From Actinorugispora endophytica (GTDB taxonomy: Bacteria; Actinomycetota; Actinomycetes; Streptosporangiales; Streptosporangiaceae), in NCBI RefSeq assembly GCF_004363075.1, contig NZ_SNYN01000003.1, positions 248,001 to 312,000 on the forward strand: a stretch of 64,000 nucleotides of DNA, in the 5' to 3' direction. The notes under the pieces are model-generated. The model had not been told where the DNA came from and did not search any database. It saw only the letters and a list, made by a program, of their open reading frames with translations. Positions 32,583-41,788 of the stretch are shown here, one piece after another (the stretch's first letter is position 1; every line of letters starts with the position of its first letter). Both the position numbers and the translations under genes were made by a program.

Positions 32583-33506
32583 TTACCGGTCCTCGGCGGC
32601 CAGCGCGCGGACCACGGCCAGCAGCCGGCCGCGCAGCACCTGGCCGCGTTCGCTGAAGGCCCGCTGGGCGGCGGTGTACTCGGCCTTGCCCTCGGGGGTC
32701 TCGATGCGGACCGGAGGGTAGCCGTGGTCCGCGAGGTCGTAGGGGGAGGCGCGCATGTCGAGTTCGCGCACGTCCCGCGACAGCTCCAGGCAGTCCAGCA
32801 GCAACTCGCCCGGCGTGGCCGGGGAGAGCTTGTAGGCCCACTTGTAGCAGTCCATGGTGGCGTGCAGGCAGCCCGGCTGGTCGAGCGCGACCTGGCTCTC
32901 GCGGGTCGGTTGGAGCTGGTTGAGCGGGCGCGCCTCCGGGGTGAAGAAGCGGAACGCGTCGAAGTGCGAGCAGCGGATGCGGTGCGACTCGACCACCCGG
33001 TCGGTGCCCTCGGCGCCGAGACGCAGGGGGAGCGAGGAGTGCCGGAGCTCCCCGGCGGGGAGCCGGTAGGCCATCGCCCACTCGTGCAGGCCGAAGCAGC
33101 CGAAGTTCGCGGGGCGGTCCCGGACCGCGGAGAGCAGGTCCCCGACGAAGCCCAGCGCCCGGTCCCGGGCGGCGCGGAAAGCGGGGACGTCGAGCTCCAC
33201 GCCGGGAACCGGCGTGCCCGAGGAGTCGGCGGCGGTGGTCTCGCGGTACCAGCGCCCGAACCCCGCGCGGGCGGACCCGCCCAGCAGCACCACGCCCGGC
33301 CCGGGGTGCCAGCGGCGCAGCTGGGCCGGGCGGTGGCTGTAGTAGGTGAAGAGGAAGCCCTCCACCGGCCGGGCGGACGCGCGTCCGGCGCTGCGCACGA
33401 ACTCCTCGGCCCGCGCCGCGTGCCGCTCGGCACGCTCGCGCCACTCCTCCTCGGCGAGCACGACGCGGGTCGGGGGGAGAACCTGGGGTGTGATGCCGCT
33501 GTCCAT
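32583..33506 (-). CDS. Hypothetical protein of the actinobacterial '3-methyladenine DNA glycosylase' annotation group
   Basis: 307 aa from ATG 33506 (TGGAG upstream). The pattern VEGFLFTYYSHRPAQLRRWHPGPGVVLLG, FGCFGLHEWAMAYR, RCSHFDAFRFFTPEARPLNQLQPTRESQ and ATMDCYKWAYKLSPATPGELLLDCLELSRDVRELDMRASPYDL is a conserved actinobacterial family often labelled 3-methyladenine DNA glycosylase. I see none of the helix-hairpin-helix or AAG catalytic motifs, so that label is doubtful. HFDAFRFF and CYKW look like an active or binding site. It is cytoplasmic and divergent from the aldo/keto reductase. Confidence 0.65.
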   Translation of the reverse strand: MDSGITPQVLPPTRVVLAEEEWRERAERHAARAEEFVRSAGRASARPVEGFLFTYYSHRPAQLRRWHPGPGVVLLGGSARAGFGRWYRETTAADSSGTPVPGVELDVPAFRAARDRALGFVGDLLSAVRDRPANFGCFGLHEWAMAYRLPAGELRHSSLPLRLGAEGTDRVVESHRIRCSHFDAFRFFTPEARPLNQLQPTRESQVALDQPGCLHATMDCYKWAYKLSPATPGELLLDCLELSRDVRELDMRASPYDLADHGYPPVRIETPEGKAEYTAAQRAFSERGQVLRGRLLAVVRALAAEDR

Positions 33507-33660
33507 AACAGCTCCAGGGTAGGCGGCCCGAGGACCCCGTCCCCCGGGCCCGGCGCCCCGAGCGGGAGGTTCCCGGGACGCCTGGTTTGGCGTGCGACGG
33601 GTACGGGGAGGTGTGGCGGGGGCGGGACGCGCCCATCGCGGACGGGAACGGGGAGGCGGC

Positions 33661-34653
<993 letters not shown>

Positions 34654-34661
34654 TCCCGGTC

Positions 34662-34690
34662 CCGGCGGGGCGCGCCGCGCGCCCCGCCGG
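34662..34690 (+). terminator. Hairpin terminator of the aldo/keto reductase gene
   Basis: CCGGCGGGGCGCG (34662-34674) and CGCGCCCCGCCGG (34678-34690) pair perfectly with loop CCG, 8 bp after the stop. Confidence 0.75.
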
Positions 34691-34795
34691 CCTGTGGCGA
34701 GGGTCACCCTTCGGATGCTGGACAGGGTGGGAGGAGGGTCTGGTAGGTTCTTACTCAGTTGTTAGTCTTTGATTTCGCAGTTGATGGTTCCTGAT

Positions 34796-34834
34796 CGCCC
34801 GCGGAGTTGTTGGCCGGCGGGCGTTTTCTCTTTT
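34796..34834 (+). promoter_or_regulatory. Terminator-like hairpin in the cspA leader
   Basis: CGCCCGC (34796-34802) pairs with GCGGGCG (34817-34823), followed by TTTTCTCTTTT, a rare T-run in this genome. It lies 70 bp before the cspA ribosome site in an AT-richer 140-bp leader. It could be the last terminator of the upstream unit, or an attenuator/thermosensor in the cspA 5' UTR. Cold-shock genes typically have long regulatory leaders. Confidence 0.6.
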
Positions 34835-34904
34835 CGAAGACGGCTCGCGACAACTTCGGGCACCGTTAGTAAGTGTCCGAGTAGAGCCGATATAAGGAGA
34901 GAAC

Positions 34905-35108
34905 ATGGCTCAGGGAACCGTGAAGTGGTTCAACGGTGAAAAGGGCTTCGGCTTCATCGCCCCGGATGACGGCGGCCCCGACGCGTTCGTGCACTACAGC
35001 GCGATCTCCGGTTCGGGCTTCCGTAACCTGGAGGAGAACCAGCGCGTGGAGTTCGACGTCGTCGCCGGGCAGAAGGGCCCGCAGGCGGAGAACGTCTTCC
35101 CGCTCTAG
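34905..35108 (+). CDS. Cold-shock protein CspA-type
   Basis: 67 aa from ATG 34905 with AAGGAGAG upstream. [15 protein letters not shown] contains RNP1 (KGFGFI), and DAFVHYSAI is RNP2 (usually VFVHY; Ala replaces Val here). The single OB-fold domain binds single-stranded nucleic acid, acting as an RNA chaperone or transcription antiterminator. It has normal full length for actinobacterial CspA/ScoF proteins. It has its own leader and a terminator directly after the stop. Confidence 0.95.
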   Translation: MAQGTVKWFNGEKGFGFIAPDDGGPDAFVHYSAISGSGFRNLEENQRVEFDVVAGQKGPQAENVFPL

Positions 35109-35143
35109 CAGAGCTTCGACCGCGGATCACACCGCGTGTCCAG

Positions 35144-35173
35144 GGCCCCGCGGATCACTCCGCGGGGCCTTTC
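35144..35173 (+). terminator. cspA terminator
   Basis: GGCCCCGCGGA (35144-35154) and TCCGCGGGGCC (35159-35169) pair perfectly with loop TCAC, followed by TTTCG. It is a classic intrinsic terminator 36 bp after the cspA stop. Confidence 0.85.
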
Positions 35174-35202
35174 GCGTTCCCGCTTCACGGTGTTCTTCTC
35201 GC

Positions 35203-35352
35203 TGATCTTGACCTTTTCGGGGTCTCAGAGACGGTTGAGGCCCCGGAAAGGTCTAGATCACCGGACAGGAACCACGCGGAACGGTCATCGTGGGCGCGGC
35301 CCCGACCCGTACCCGCCGCCCGCCGTGACCCCGCGATCCGCGTGGCGCGGCG
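35203..35352 (-). repeat. Dispersed intergenic repeat R5 (class II hairpin)
   Basis: The arms TGATCTTGACCTTTTCGGGG... (35203-35227) and ...CCCCGGAAAGGTCTAGATCA (35236-35260) pair with three mismatches. The box follows inversely: CACGCGGAACGGTCATCG, GGGCGCGGCCCCGACCC, then GCCCGCCGTGACC as in R3. It lies between the convergent cspA and carboxypeptidase genes. Confidence 0.8.
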
Positions 35353-35530
35353 CCTGACCTCCCCGACCGCTCCGGTGGCGCGGGGCCGCCTTCCGGACCC
35401 CTCCGGCGCACTGACCCGGGGCGCGCTTCGCGGAAGCGCTCCCCGTCCAACTGCGGCCGACCGGAGGCGGACGCGCCACCCGTCCACGGCGACTGCGGAC
35501 GGGTGGCGCTGCCCGGTCCTGGGCGCGGGG

Positions 35531-37129
35531 TCAGCAGGCCTCGACCCAGGAGCACTCGAGGTGGTCGGCGGCCGGGTCGGACAGCAGGCGCTGCCGAGGG
35601 ACGGCGCCGGCGGTGGCGTCGCTGGTGGGGGCGGTCCGGGAGAAGTCGGCGAGGCGCACCGCGATGGCGTCCTGGACCGGGCGCGGCGCGGCCCCCGTGT
35701 AGCCGTTGTTGACGACGGAGAACAGGAGCGACTCGCCGTCGGCGCCGGTGACGTAGCCGGACAGGGCGCTGGCGGCCGTCAGCGTGCCGGTCTTGGCGCG
35801 CACGTTGCCCTCGGCCGAGGTGCCGCGCATCCGGTTCTCCAGGGTGCCGCCCTCCAGCCTGCCGTCGACCCCGGCGACCGGCAGGGCCGCGGACCACGCC
35901 GCGAACCACGGTTCGTCGGGGGCCTCCTCCAGCAGGTCCGCCAGCAGCCCCGCGGACAGCCGGTTGCCGCGGGAGAGCCCCGACCCGTCGGTCAGCTCCA
36001 GGTCGGACGTGTCCAGGCCGATCCGGGTGAGCGCGAGTTCGACCTCGGACAGGCCGTCCTCCCAGCCTCCGTCGCCGCCGGTCTCGCGGTCGATCGCCTT
36101 GACCAGGATCTCGGCGTGCCCGTTGTTGCTCAGCTTCAGGAGGGGGACCAGCAGCTCGCCCAGTTCGGCGGAGTCGTGCCGGGCCACCGCGACCGCGTCG
36201 CCGGGGGCCTCGCCGCGGACCGCGTCGCCGCGGACCTCCACCCCGTGGTCGGCGAGCGCCCGCGCGAACAGGTCGGCGGCGTACCCGGTGGGCTCGTGCA
36301 CGGTGCGCATGGTGGTGAAGCCCTGGTCGCCGGGCGGCATGGCGCCCGTCACCGTGATCGTGTTGCCGCCGAGGGCGCGGTCGACGCCGACGCTCCAGGG
36401 GTCGCCGGTGGTCGCCCGGTTGTCGACGCTCACATAGTCCGTGGCGGGTTCCAGGGCCGTCGTCACCGGGTCTCCGGCGCTCTCGCCCGGGGTGATCCGC
36501 ACGGCGACCACGCCGGTGTCCAGGTCCGCGTTGGCGGCCGGGGTCAGCGCCGAGATCTGCGGCGCGTAGTAGTACTGCAGGTCGCCCTCTTCCCAGTCGG
36601 ACGGCAGCCGCTGGTCGTCGAACCAGCTGTCGTCGGCGACCAGGTCCCCGGTGACCGTGGTGACCCCGGCCGCGGCGACGTCCGCGGCGAGCCGGTCGAA
36701 GACCTCGACGGTCAGCGACGGGTCGCCGGTGCCGACCAGGTGCAGGTCGCCGCGGAGAGTGCCGTGGCGGGGGCGGGAGGCGGCCACCACCCGGGTGCTG
36801 AAACGGTGGTCGGTCCCCAGCACGTCCAGCGCGGCCGCCGTGGTCAACAGCTTGTTGTTGGAAGCGGGCAGGAGCGAGGCGTCCGGCTCGTTCCGGTAGA
36901 GCACCTCGCCGTTGTCGAGACTGCGTACGACCACCCCCGAGGTGCCCCCCGCGAGTGAGGGGTCGGCCAGCAGCGCGTCCAGGTCGGCGCGCAGGTCGGC
37001 GAGGCCGTCGGTGTCGGCGGAGGCGGGGGCGGCCCCCAGCAGCCCGGCAACGAGCGCGGCGGCCAGGAGCGACGGTGTCGTGACGGTCAGTGACGATTTC
37101 GGGCGTCGGTCTCCCTGTCGGGTCGGCAT
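35531..37129 (-). CDS. dacB: D-alanyl-D-alanine carboxypeptidase/endopeptidase, PBP4 (DacB) type
   Basis: 532 aa from ATG 37129. A basic N-terminus plus LLAAALVAGLLGAAPASA is a signal peptide. The class C PBP motifs are SNNK (catalytic Ser, in LPASNNKLLT), SNN (LKLSNNGHAE) and KTG (VRAKTGTL). The long insert between SxxK and SxN (LVGTGDPSLTV, ...SWFDDQRLPSDWEEGDLQYYYAPQISAL) is typical of the PBP4 family. It trims peptidoglycan stem peptides or cross-links outside the membrane. Length is normal. A Cys-containing tail (ECSWVEAC) is unusual. It is separated from cspA by repeat R5. Confidence 0.93.
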   Translation of the reverse strand: MPTRQGDRRPKSSLTVTTPSLLAAALVAGLLGAAPASADTDGLADLRADLDALLADPSLAGGTSGVVVRSLDNGEVLYRNEPDASLLPASNNKLLTTAAALDVLGTDHRFSTRVVAASRPRHGTLRGDLHLVGTGDPSLTVEVFDRLAADVAAAGVTTVTGDLVADDSWFDDQRLPSDWEEGDLQYYYAPQISALTPAANADLDTGVVAVRITPGESAGDPVTTALEPATDYVSVDNRATTGDPWSVGVDRALGGNTITVTGAMPPGDQGFTTMRTVHEPTGYAADLFARALADHGVEVRGDAVRGEAPGDAVAVARHDSAELGELLVPLLKLSNNGHAEILVKAIDRETGGDGGWEDGLSEVELALTRIGLDTSDLELTDGSGLSRGNRLSAGLLADLLEEAPDEPWFAAWSAALPVAGVDGRLEGGTLENRMRGTSAEGNVRAKTGTLTAASALSGYVTGADGESLLFSVVNNGYTGAAPRPVQDAIAVRLADFSRTAPTSDATAGAVPRQRLLSDPAADHLECSWVEAC

Positions 37130-37334
37130 GTCGGCCTCGGACTCCTTCGGGTCGGGGGGTCGGCGACGGCAACCTACCCGGTTCCGGGCCGAAAGTCCGC
37201 ACGGAGTGCCTTCCCGGTGGCGCCGAGGCGGTGTGCCGTAGGTCACCCCGCCGTGGAGGCGCTGGTGGAAGCCGTGGGCGCGGGAGGAGCGCTGCGCGGG
37301 ACGACCGCCGGGACCTCTTCGGCCGAGTCCCGGG

Positions 37335-37369
37335 GGCGGGGACGCGGGCGGCGGGCCCGCGTCCCCGCC
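37335..37369 (-). terminator. Hairpin terminator of the serine protease gene
   Basis: GGCGGGGACGCGGGC (37335-37349) pairs perfectly with GCCCGCGTCCCCGCC (37355-37369), loop GGCGG. It lies 15 bp beyond the protease stop in its direction of transcription. Confidence 0.8.
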
Positions 37370-37384
37370 GGGCGGACAAGGGCG

Positions 37385-38470
37385 TCAGAGGGCTTGCGCG
37401 GTGTCGTAGACGCGGTTGGCCTCGGCGCCCAGGCGGGGGCCGTACTGGACGTCGGGGTCGTTGGCGTACTTGAAGCTGACGACCGAGGTGATCGTCCCGG
37501 TTCCGGCGCCGGCGTCGAAGTCGGCGAACCAGGGGCCGCCGCTGGAGCCCTGCGTCATCTCGCAGCGCATGCCCGCCCCCGCGGTGCCGTTGCGGTCAGG
37601 GGTGGTCGGGCCCGAGCAGTAGTGCAGGTGGCGGCCCCTGTACGGGGAGACGGACGGGTAGCCGAAGGAGTACACCCGGTCGGCCACGCGGTCGCTGAAC
37701 ACGATCCGCTGCGTGCCGGTCCGGTCCGCGACGTGCCCGCCGGACCGGTCGGTGTCGAGCACGGCGAACCCGAAGTCGTAGCTGTCGTCGGCCCCCCTGG
37801 ACCACCGGGGCGAGACGACCAGTTTGCGGGCGGGGTAGCGGCCGTACGGCTCGACACCGTTGTCGTACCCCGGCACGAACATCCAGTTGTCGGCCCAGGA
37901 GCCCCGGCCGTCTTTGAGGCAGTGGCCCGCGGTGAGCACGGTGTCCCTGTTCTCGGCGTCGACGACCGAGGCCGAGCAGGTGTAGTCCCCGCCGTCCATG
38001 CGCAGGAAAACCCGGCCGGTGGTCGCCACGACCCGGCCGCCGCCCGTCCAGCGCCGGCCCGTGCTGGTCGGGACGGGCGCGCCCTGGGTCTCGGGGGAGG
38101 CCCCGGACAGCGGCGGGAGCGGCGGGAGCGCGTCGACCACCCCGCCGAGCAGGCTTCCCCTGGGGACGGCCGAGGCCATGCGCTCGGGGGTCCAGTAGTC
38201 CAGCGTGCCGGACTGTCCGGCGGGCTCCTCCGCCGCCGGCCGGTGCGCCGCTCCGTCCGCTCCGTCCGCTCCGTCCACTCCGTCCGGTCCGTCGGGGGCT
38301 TCGGGCCGCGGGAGCGAGGCCTGGGACAGGGGCGCCGCGGCCGTGAGCCCGGACTCGGGGGCGGGCGCGGTCAGGGCGGTGTCGGCGGGGACGCCGACCG
38401 TGGCGATGGTGAGCCCGGCGAGGGAGCCCAGGATCGCTTGGGCGATGGACGCAGTCATGCCACGGATCAT
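37385..38470 (-). CDS. Secreted trypsin-like (S1) serine protease
   Basis: 361 aa from ATG 38470 (38458 is an alternative ATG; neither has a strong ribosome site). The N-terminal hydrophobic segment (ILGSLAGLTIATVGVPA) acts as a signal. A Pro/Asp/Gly-rich propeptide follows, with a DGxDGADGADGA run encoded by a 9-bp microsatellite. The catalytic triad is present: TAGHC (~180-184), DDSYDFGFAVLD (Asp) and QGSSGGPW (~307-313). Cys pairs (YTCSASV...GHC, HYCS...MRCE) fit disulfides of glutamyl-endopeptidase-like S1 enzymes. It is extracellular. Upstream is an AT-rich promoter region with TAATTAAAT. Confidence 0.9.
   Translation of the reverse strand: MIRGMTASIAQAILGSLAGLTIATVGVPADTALTAPAPESGLTAAAPLSQASLPRPEAPDGPDGVDGADGADGAAHRPAAEEPAGQSGTLDYWTPERMASAVPRGSLLGGVVDALPPLPPLSGASPETQGAPVPTSTGRRWTGGGRVVATTGRVFLRMDGGDYTCSASVVDAENRDTVLTAGHCLKDGRGSWADNWMFVPGYDNGVEPYGRYPARKLVVSPRWSRGADDSYDFGFAVLDTDRSGGHVADRTGTQRIVFSDRVADRVYSFGYPSVSPYRGRHLHYCSGPTTPDRNGTAGAGMRCEMTQGSSGGPWFADFDAGAGTGTITSVVSFKYANDPDVQYGPRLGAEANRVYDTAQAL
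38251..38295. repeat. 9-bp tandem repeat inside the protease gene
   Basis: Five near-perfect CTCCGTCCG units (last two with single changes) encode repeated Asp-Gly-Ala/Val in the propeptide linker. Length changes by slippage would stay in frame. Confidence 0.75.
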
Positions 38471-38494
38471 GCCACACGATACGTGTTCATTTAA

Positions 38495-38689
38495 TTACGG
38501 TGAGTTTGTATCTTGCTTCGAGGGGGGAAGGCGCCCGTTCCCGGGGAGGACCCCGAGGAGCCGAACGGCCTGCCAGAGCGCCACATGGCAGGCGATCCCC
38601 GCGCCCGCGCCCCGCACCGGGTCCAGCAGCACGCAGCGGACGAAGTCGTAGCCGCTCACCGCGGCCCTCGGCGTGGCGGCCGGCAGCAC
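38495..38689 (-). CDS. Possible small protein, 64 aa (doubtful)
   Basis: From GTG 38689 this frame reads [21 protein letters not shown], then [19 protein letters not shown] and [16 protein letters not shown]. The middle looks like a plausible coding segment, perhaps a remnant, and it fills an otherwise empty gap between the protease promoter and repeat R6. There is no clear ribosome site and the start lies at the repeat edge. It may be spurious. Confidence 0.25.
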   Translation of the reverse strand: MLPAATPRAAVSGYDFVRCVLLDPVRGAGAGIACHVALWQAVRLLGVLPGNGRLPPSKQDTNSP

Positions 38690-38800
38690 CGCGCCGACCG
38701 GTCCCGCCCCCGCTCGGAATGATCACGGGCTTTCCGCCCTTCCAGGCCCCGAAACGGGCAGAAAGCCCAAGACCGCCGACGAAACCCTCGCACGACGGAC
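38690..38800 (-). repeat. Dispersed intergenic repeat R6
   Basis: The hairpin GGGCTTTCCGCCCTTCC...GGGCAGAAAGCCC spans ~38727-38768. In reverse complement it matches R2 almost base for base across the hairpin and GTGATCATTCCG. The flanks CCTCGCACGACGGACATCA and CCGGTCCCGCCCCCGCT correspond inversely to the R2 box end and right flank. It is the only copy ahead of a gene start (dxr) rather than past a gene end. Confidence 0.75.
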
Positions 38801-38891
38801 ATCAGTGGAGCGCGTCACACCGCCGCCCACCGGTCCGCCGTTCCCGGCGGGTGCGCCCCCGAAGGACCGGGTGCTGCGCCACAATGGGGGC

Positions 38892-40166
38892 GTGACCATC
38901 GCATACCAGTCCAACGAGGTGTCTGCTCCGGTGTCCTCCCAGCTCTCCGGCCCCCCGCGCCGGGTCGTGATCCTCGGTTCCACCGGATCGATCGGAACCC
39001 AGGCCATCGAGGTGGTCGAGGGCGCGCCCGGCCGCTTCGACGTGGTGGGGCTGGCGGCCGGAGGCGGCCGACTGGACCTGCTGGTCGAGCAGGCGTGCGC
39101 GCTCGGCGCGCGGACCGTGGCGGTCGCGGACCGCGCCAGGGCGGTCGAACTGCGCGAGCGCCTCGCCGCGCGCGGCAGCGCGGCCGAGGTGCTGGCCGGT
39201 CCCGAAGGCGTCGCCGAACTCGCCGCCGCGGAGTGTGACGTCGTCCTCAACGGCATCACCGGGGCGCTGGGCCTGGAGTCCACGCTCGCCGCGCTGCGCG
39301 CCGGACGACGTCTGGCGCTGGCCAACAAGGAGTCGCTGATCGTGGGCGGCCCGCTGGTCCGCGCCCTCGCCGCGCCCGGCCAGATCGTGCCGGTGGACTC
39401 CGAGCACTTCGCGCTCGCCCAGTGCTTCCCCCGGGTGCCCGAGGACGAACTCGCCAGCCTGGCCCAGGGCGGGGTCGCGGCCCGCCGCCAGGAGGTGCGC
39501 CGCCTCGTCATCACCGCCAGCGGCGGCCCGTTCCGGGGCCGCTCCGCCGCCGGGCTCGCCGACGTCACCCCGGAGCAGGCGCTCGCGCACCCCACCTGGA
39601 GCATGGGCCCGGTCATCACCGTCAACTCCGCGACCCTGGTCAACAAGGGGCTCGAGGTCATCGAGGCGCACCTGCTCTTCGACATCCCCTTCGACCGGAT
39701 CGAGGTCGTGGTGCACCCGCAGTCGGTCGTGCACTCGATGGTGGAGTTCGTGGACGGCTCCACCCTCGCCCAGGCGAGCCCTCCCAGCATGCGCATCCCG
39801 ATCGCCAACGGCATCGCGTGGCCCGACCGGGTCGCCGGAGCCGCTCCGGCGATCGACTGGACCCGGGCCCAGAGCTGGACGTTCGAGCCGCTGGACCACA
39901 AGGCGTTCCCCGCCGTGGAGCTGGCCTGCGAGGTCGGCGCGGCGGGCGGCACGGCCCCGGCCGTGTACAACGCCGCCAACGAGGAGGCCGTCGACGCCTT
40001 CCTGAACGGGCGCCTGGCCTTTCCTTCGATCATCGACACGGTGGCGCGGGTAGTCTCTGAGCATCAGGACGCGGACCGGGGGACCGACCTGGCGCTCGCC
40101 GACGTCTACGCGGCCGACGAATGGGCCCGGGTCCGGGCCGGGGAGCTCATCTCCCGACAGGGTTGA
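38892..40166 (+). CDS. dxr: 1-deoxy-D-xylulose 5-phosphate reductoisomerase (Dxr)
   Basis: 424 aa from GTG 38892. The NADPH-binding loop is GSTGSIGTQ (29-37). [27 protein letters not shown] (metal-binding acids), [59 protein letters not shown] and [13 protein letters not shown] are the diagnostic Dxr blocks. It converts DXP to MEP, the first committed step of the MEP isoprenoid pathway, in the cytoplasm. Upstream M codons are rejected because they fall in repeat R6. The rseP-like gene starts 11 bp after its stop, and ispG follows, as in Streptomyces. Confidence 0.97.
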   Translation: MTIAYQSNEVSAPVSSQLSGPPRRVVILGSTGSIGTQAIEVVEGAPGRFDVVGLAAGGGRLDLLVEQACALGARTVAVADRARAVELRERLAARGSAAEVLAGPEGVAELAAAECDVVLNGITGALGLESTLAALRAGRRLALANKESLIVGGPLVRALAAPGQIVPVDSEHFALAQCFPRVPEDELASLAQGGVAARRQEVRRLVITASGGPFRGRSAAGLADVTPEQALAHPTWSMGPVITVNSATLVNKGLEVIEAHLLFDIPFDRIEVVVHPQSVVHSMVEFVDGSTLAQASPPSMRIPIANGIAWPDRVAGAAPAIDWTRAQSWTFEPLDHKAFPAVELACEVGAAGGTAPAVYNAANEEAVDAFLNGRLAFPSIIDTVARVVSEHQDADRGTDLALADVYAADEWARVRAGELISRQG

Positions 40167-40177
40167 GGAGAACGCAC

Positions 40178-41533
40178 ATGGTCGCGTTGATGACCACACT
40201 CGGGATCGTCATCATGGTCCTGGGCCTTCTGCTGTCGATCGCCTGGCACGAGCTCGGCCACCTGGCGACGGCGAAGATGTTCGGCATCCGCTGCACCCAG
40301 TACATGGTGGGCTTCGGCAAGACGCTGTGGTCCACCAAACGGGGCGACACCGAGTACGGCGTCAAGGCGGTGCCCCTGGGCGGGTACGTGCGCATGGTGG
40401 GGATGATCCCGCCGGCCAGGCCGAGACCGGACACCGGCCGCCCGATGTCGCGGTGGCGGACGATGATCGAGGACGCCCGCGAGGCGTCCTTCGTGGAGCT
40501 GGAGCCCGGGGACGAGGACCGGCAGTTCTACCAGCGCGCGCCCTGGAAGCGGCTGATCGTGATGTTCGCGGGACCGTTCATGAACCTGGTCCTGGCCCTC
40601 GTCCTGTTCGTCGTCCTGCTGATGGGCATCGGCATCTACCAGCCCACCACGACCGTCGGCTCGGTGCACGCGTGCGTGGTGCCCGCCGCCAGCGCCGGCG
40701 ACAGCTGCCCCGCCGACGCCGAGCCCTCCCCGGCCGCGCGGGCGGGCCTCGAGGTGGGGGACGAGATCACCGCGATCAACGGCGTCTCCACCCCCGACTG
40801 GCAGTCCGTGCAGGCCGCGATCCGCGCCAACGTCGGCCCCGGCACCATCGACGTCGTCCGGGACGGGCGGGAGCTGACGCTCACCACCGAGTTCATCGAG
40901 AACCAGGTGGTCAAGCAGGACGACGACGGCAACCCCGTGGTCCGGACCGACGCCGACGGCGACCCGCTCCTGGACGACGAGGGCCGCCAGATCCCCGAGA
41001 CGGTCACCGCGGGCTTCGTCGGGTTCGTGCCCCAGGACCAGCGCCAGACGCTCGGCGCGGGCGAGACCGCGGTCTTCTTCGGCGACACCATGCTCTCCGT
41101 CGGCGAGGCCATCGTCACGCTCCCGGCCAAGATCCCCGACGTCTTCGGCGCGGCCTTCCTGGGCGCCGAGCGGGCGCCCGACTCGCCCGTCGGGGTCGTG
41201 GGGGCCTCCAGGATCAGCGGCGAGATCCTCGCCCTGCCCGCGCCCGCGCTGGACCGCGCCGCGATGGTGATCAACCTGCTGGCCGGGATCAACCTCTTCC
41301 TGTTCGCCTTCAACATGCTGCCGATCCTCCCCCTGGACGGCGGGCACATCGCGGGCGCGCTCTGGGAGGCCGTCCGCAGGAACACGGCCAAGGTCTTCAA
41401 GCGCCCCGACCCCGGCCCCTTCGACGTGGCGCAGCTCATGCCGGTGGCCTACGTCATGGTCGCCTGCTTCCTGGGCTTCAGCCTGATGCTGCTGGTCGCG
41501 GACATCTTCAACCCGGTCCGCCTGGTGCAGTGA
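40178..41533 (+). CDS. rseP: Site-2 protease (M50, RseP-like)
   Basis: 451 aa from ATG 40178 (TTGAGGAGA upstream, right after dxr). The zinc motif HELGH is at 24-28 in the first TM helix. NxxPxxPLDGGH appears as FNMLPILPLDGGH near ~385, the third zinc ligand. A single PDZ-like domain lies between (ARAGLEVGDEITAINGVSTPDWQSV). The C-terminal TM helix is LMPVAYVMVACFLGFSLMLLV. It performs intramembrane cleavage of anti-sigma factors or signal peptides. An acidic linker (KQDDDGNPVVRTDADGDPLLDDEG) within the PDZ region is a local insertion. Confidence 0.95.
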   Translation: MVALMTTLGIVIMVLGLLLSIAWHELGHLATAKMFGIRCTQYMVGFGKTLWSTKRGDTEYGVKAVPLGGYVRMVGMIPPARPRPDTGRPMSRWRTMIEDAREASFVELEPGDEDRQFYQRAPWKRLIVMFAGPFMNLVLALVLFVVLLMGIGIYQPTTTVGSVHACVVPAASAGDSCPADAEPSPAARAGLEVGDEITAINGVSTPDWQSVQAAIRANVGPGTIDVVRDGRELTLTTEFIENQVVKQDDDGNPVVRTDADGDPLLDDEGRQIPETVTAGFVGFVPQDQRQTLGAGETAVFFGDTMLSVGEAIVTLPAKIPDVFGAAFLGAERAPDSPVGVVGASRISGEILALPAPALDRAAMVINLLAGINLFLFAFNMLPILPLDGGHIAGALWEAVRRNTAKVFKRPDPGPFDVAQLMPVAYVMVACFLGFSLMLLVADIFNPVRLVQ

Positions 41534-41788
41534 CCCCGGACCGCGTCCACCGCGAAGCGGTGACGCCGGGGTGAACACGGTCCGCACGGCCCGGGCCCGC
41601 CGGACGGCGGACCCGGTTCCGCGTAGGGAACCGGTGGCCGGGGCGGGTAGCCTGTGAAGGCCAGGGAACGGCGCGGACTCCTCGTCCCCGTTCCGTGTCG
41701 CGGCGCTGCTGCCCGGCGTCGCTTCCGATACCCATGAATGTCGAGCAACGCCGTCGGCGACCCCGACGGCCGGCGAGGTGAAAATCGC

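Noticed and set aside
32583-33506. Genuine 3-methyladenine DNA glycosylase
   Set aside because: The name is carried by this actinobacterial family in annotations, but no HhH-GPD or AAG catalytic motif is visible, so it is reported as a hypothetical family.
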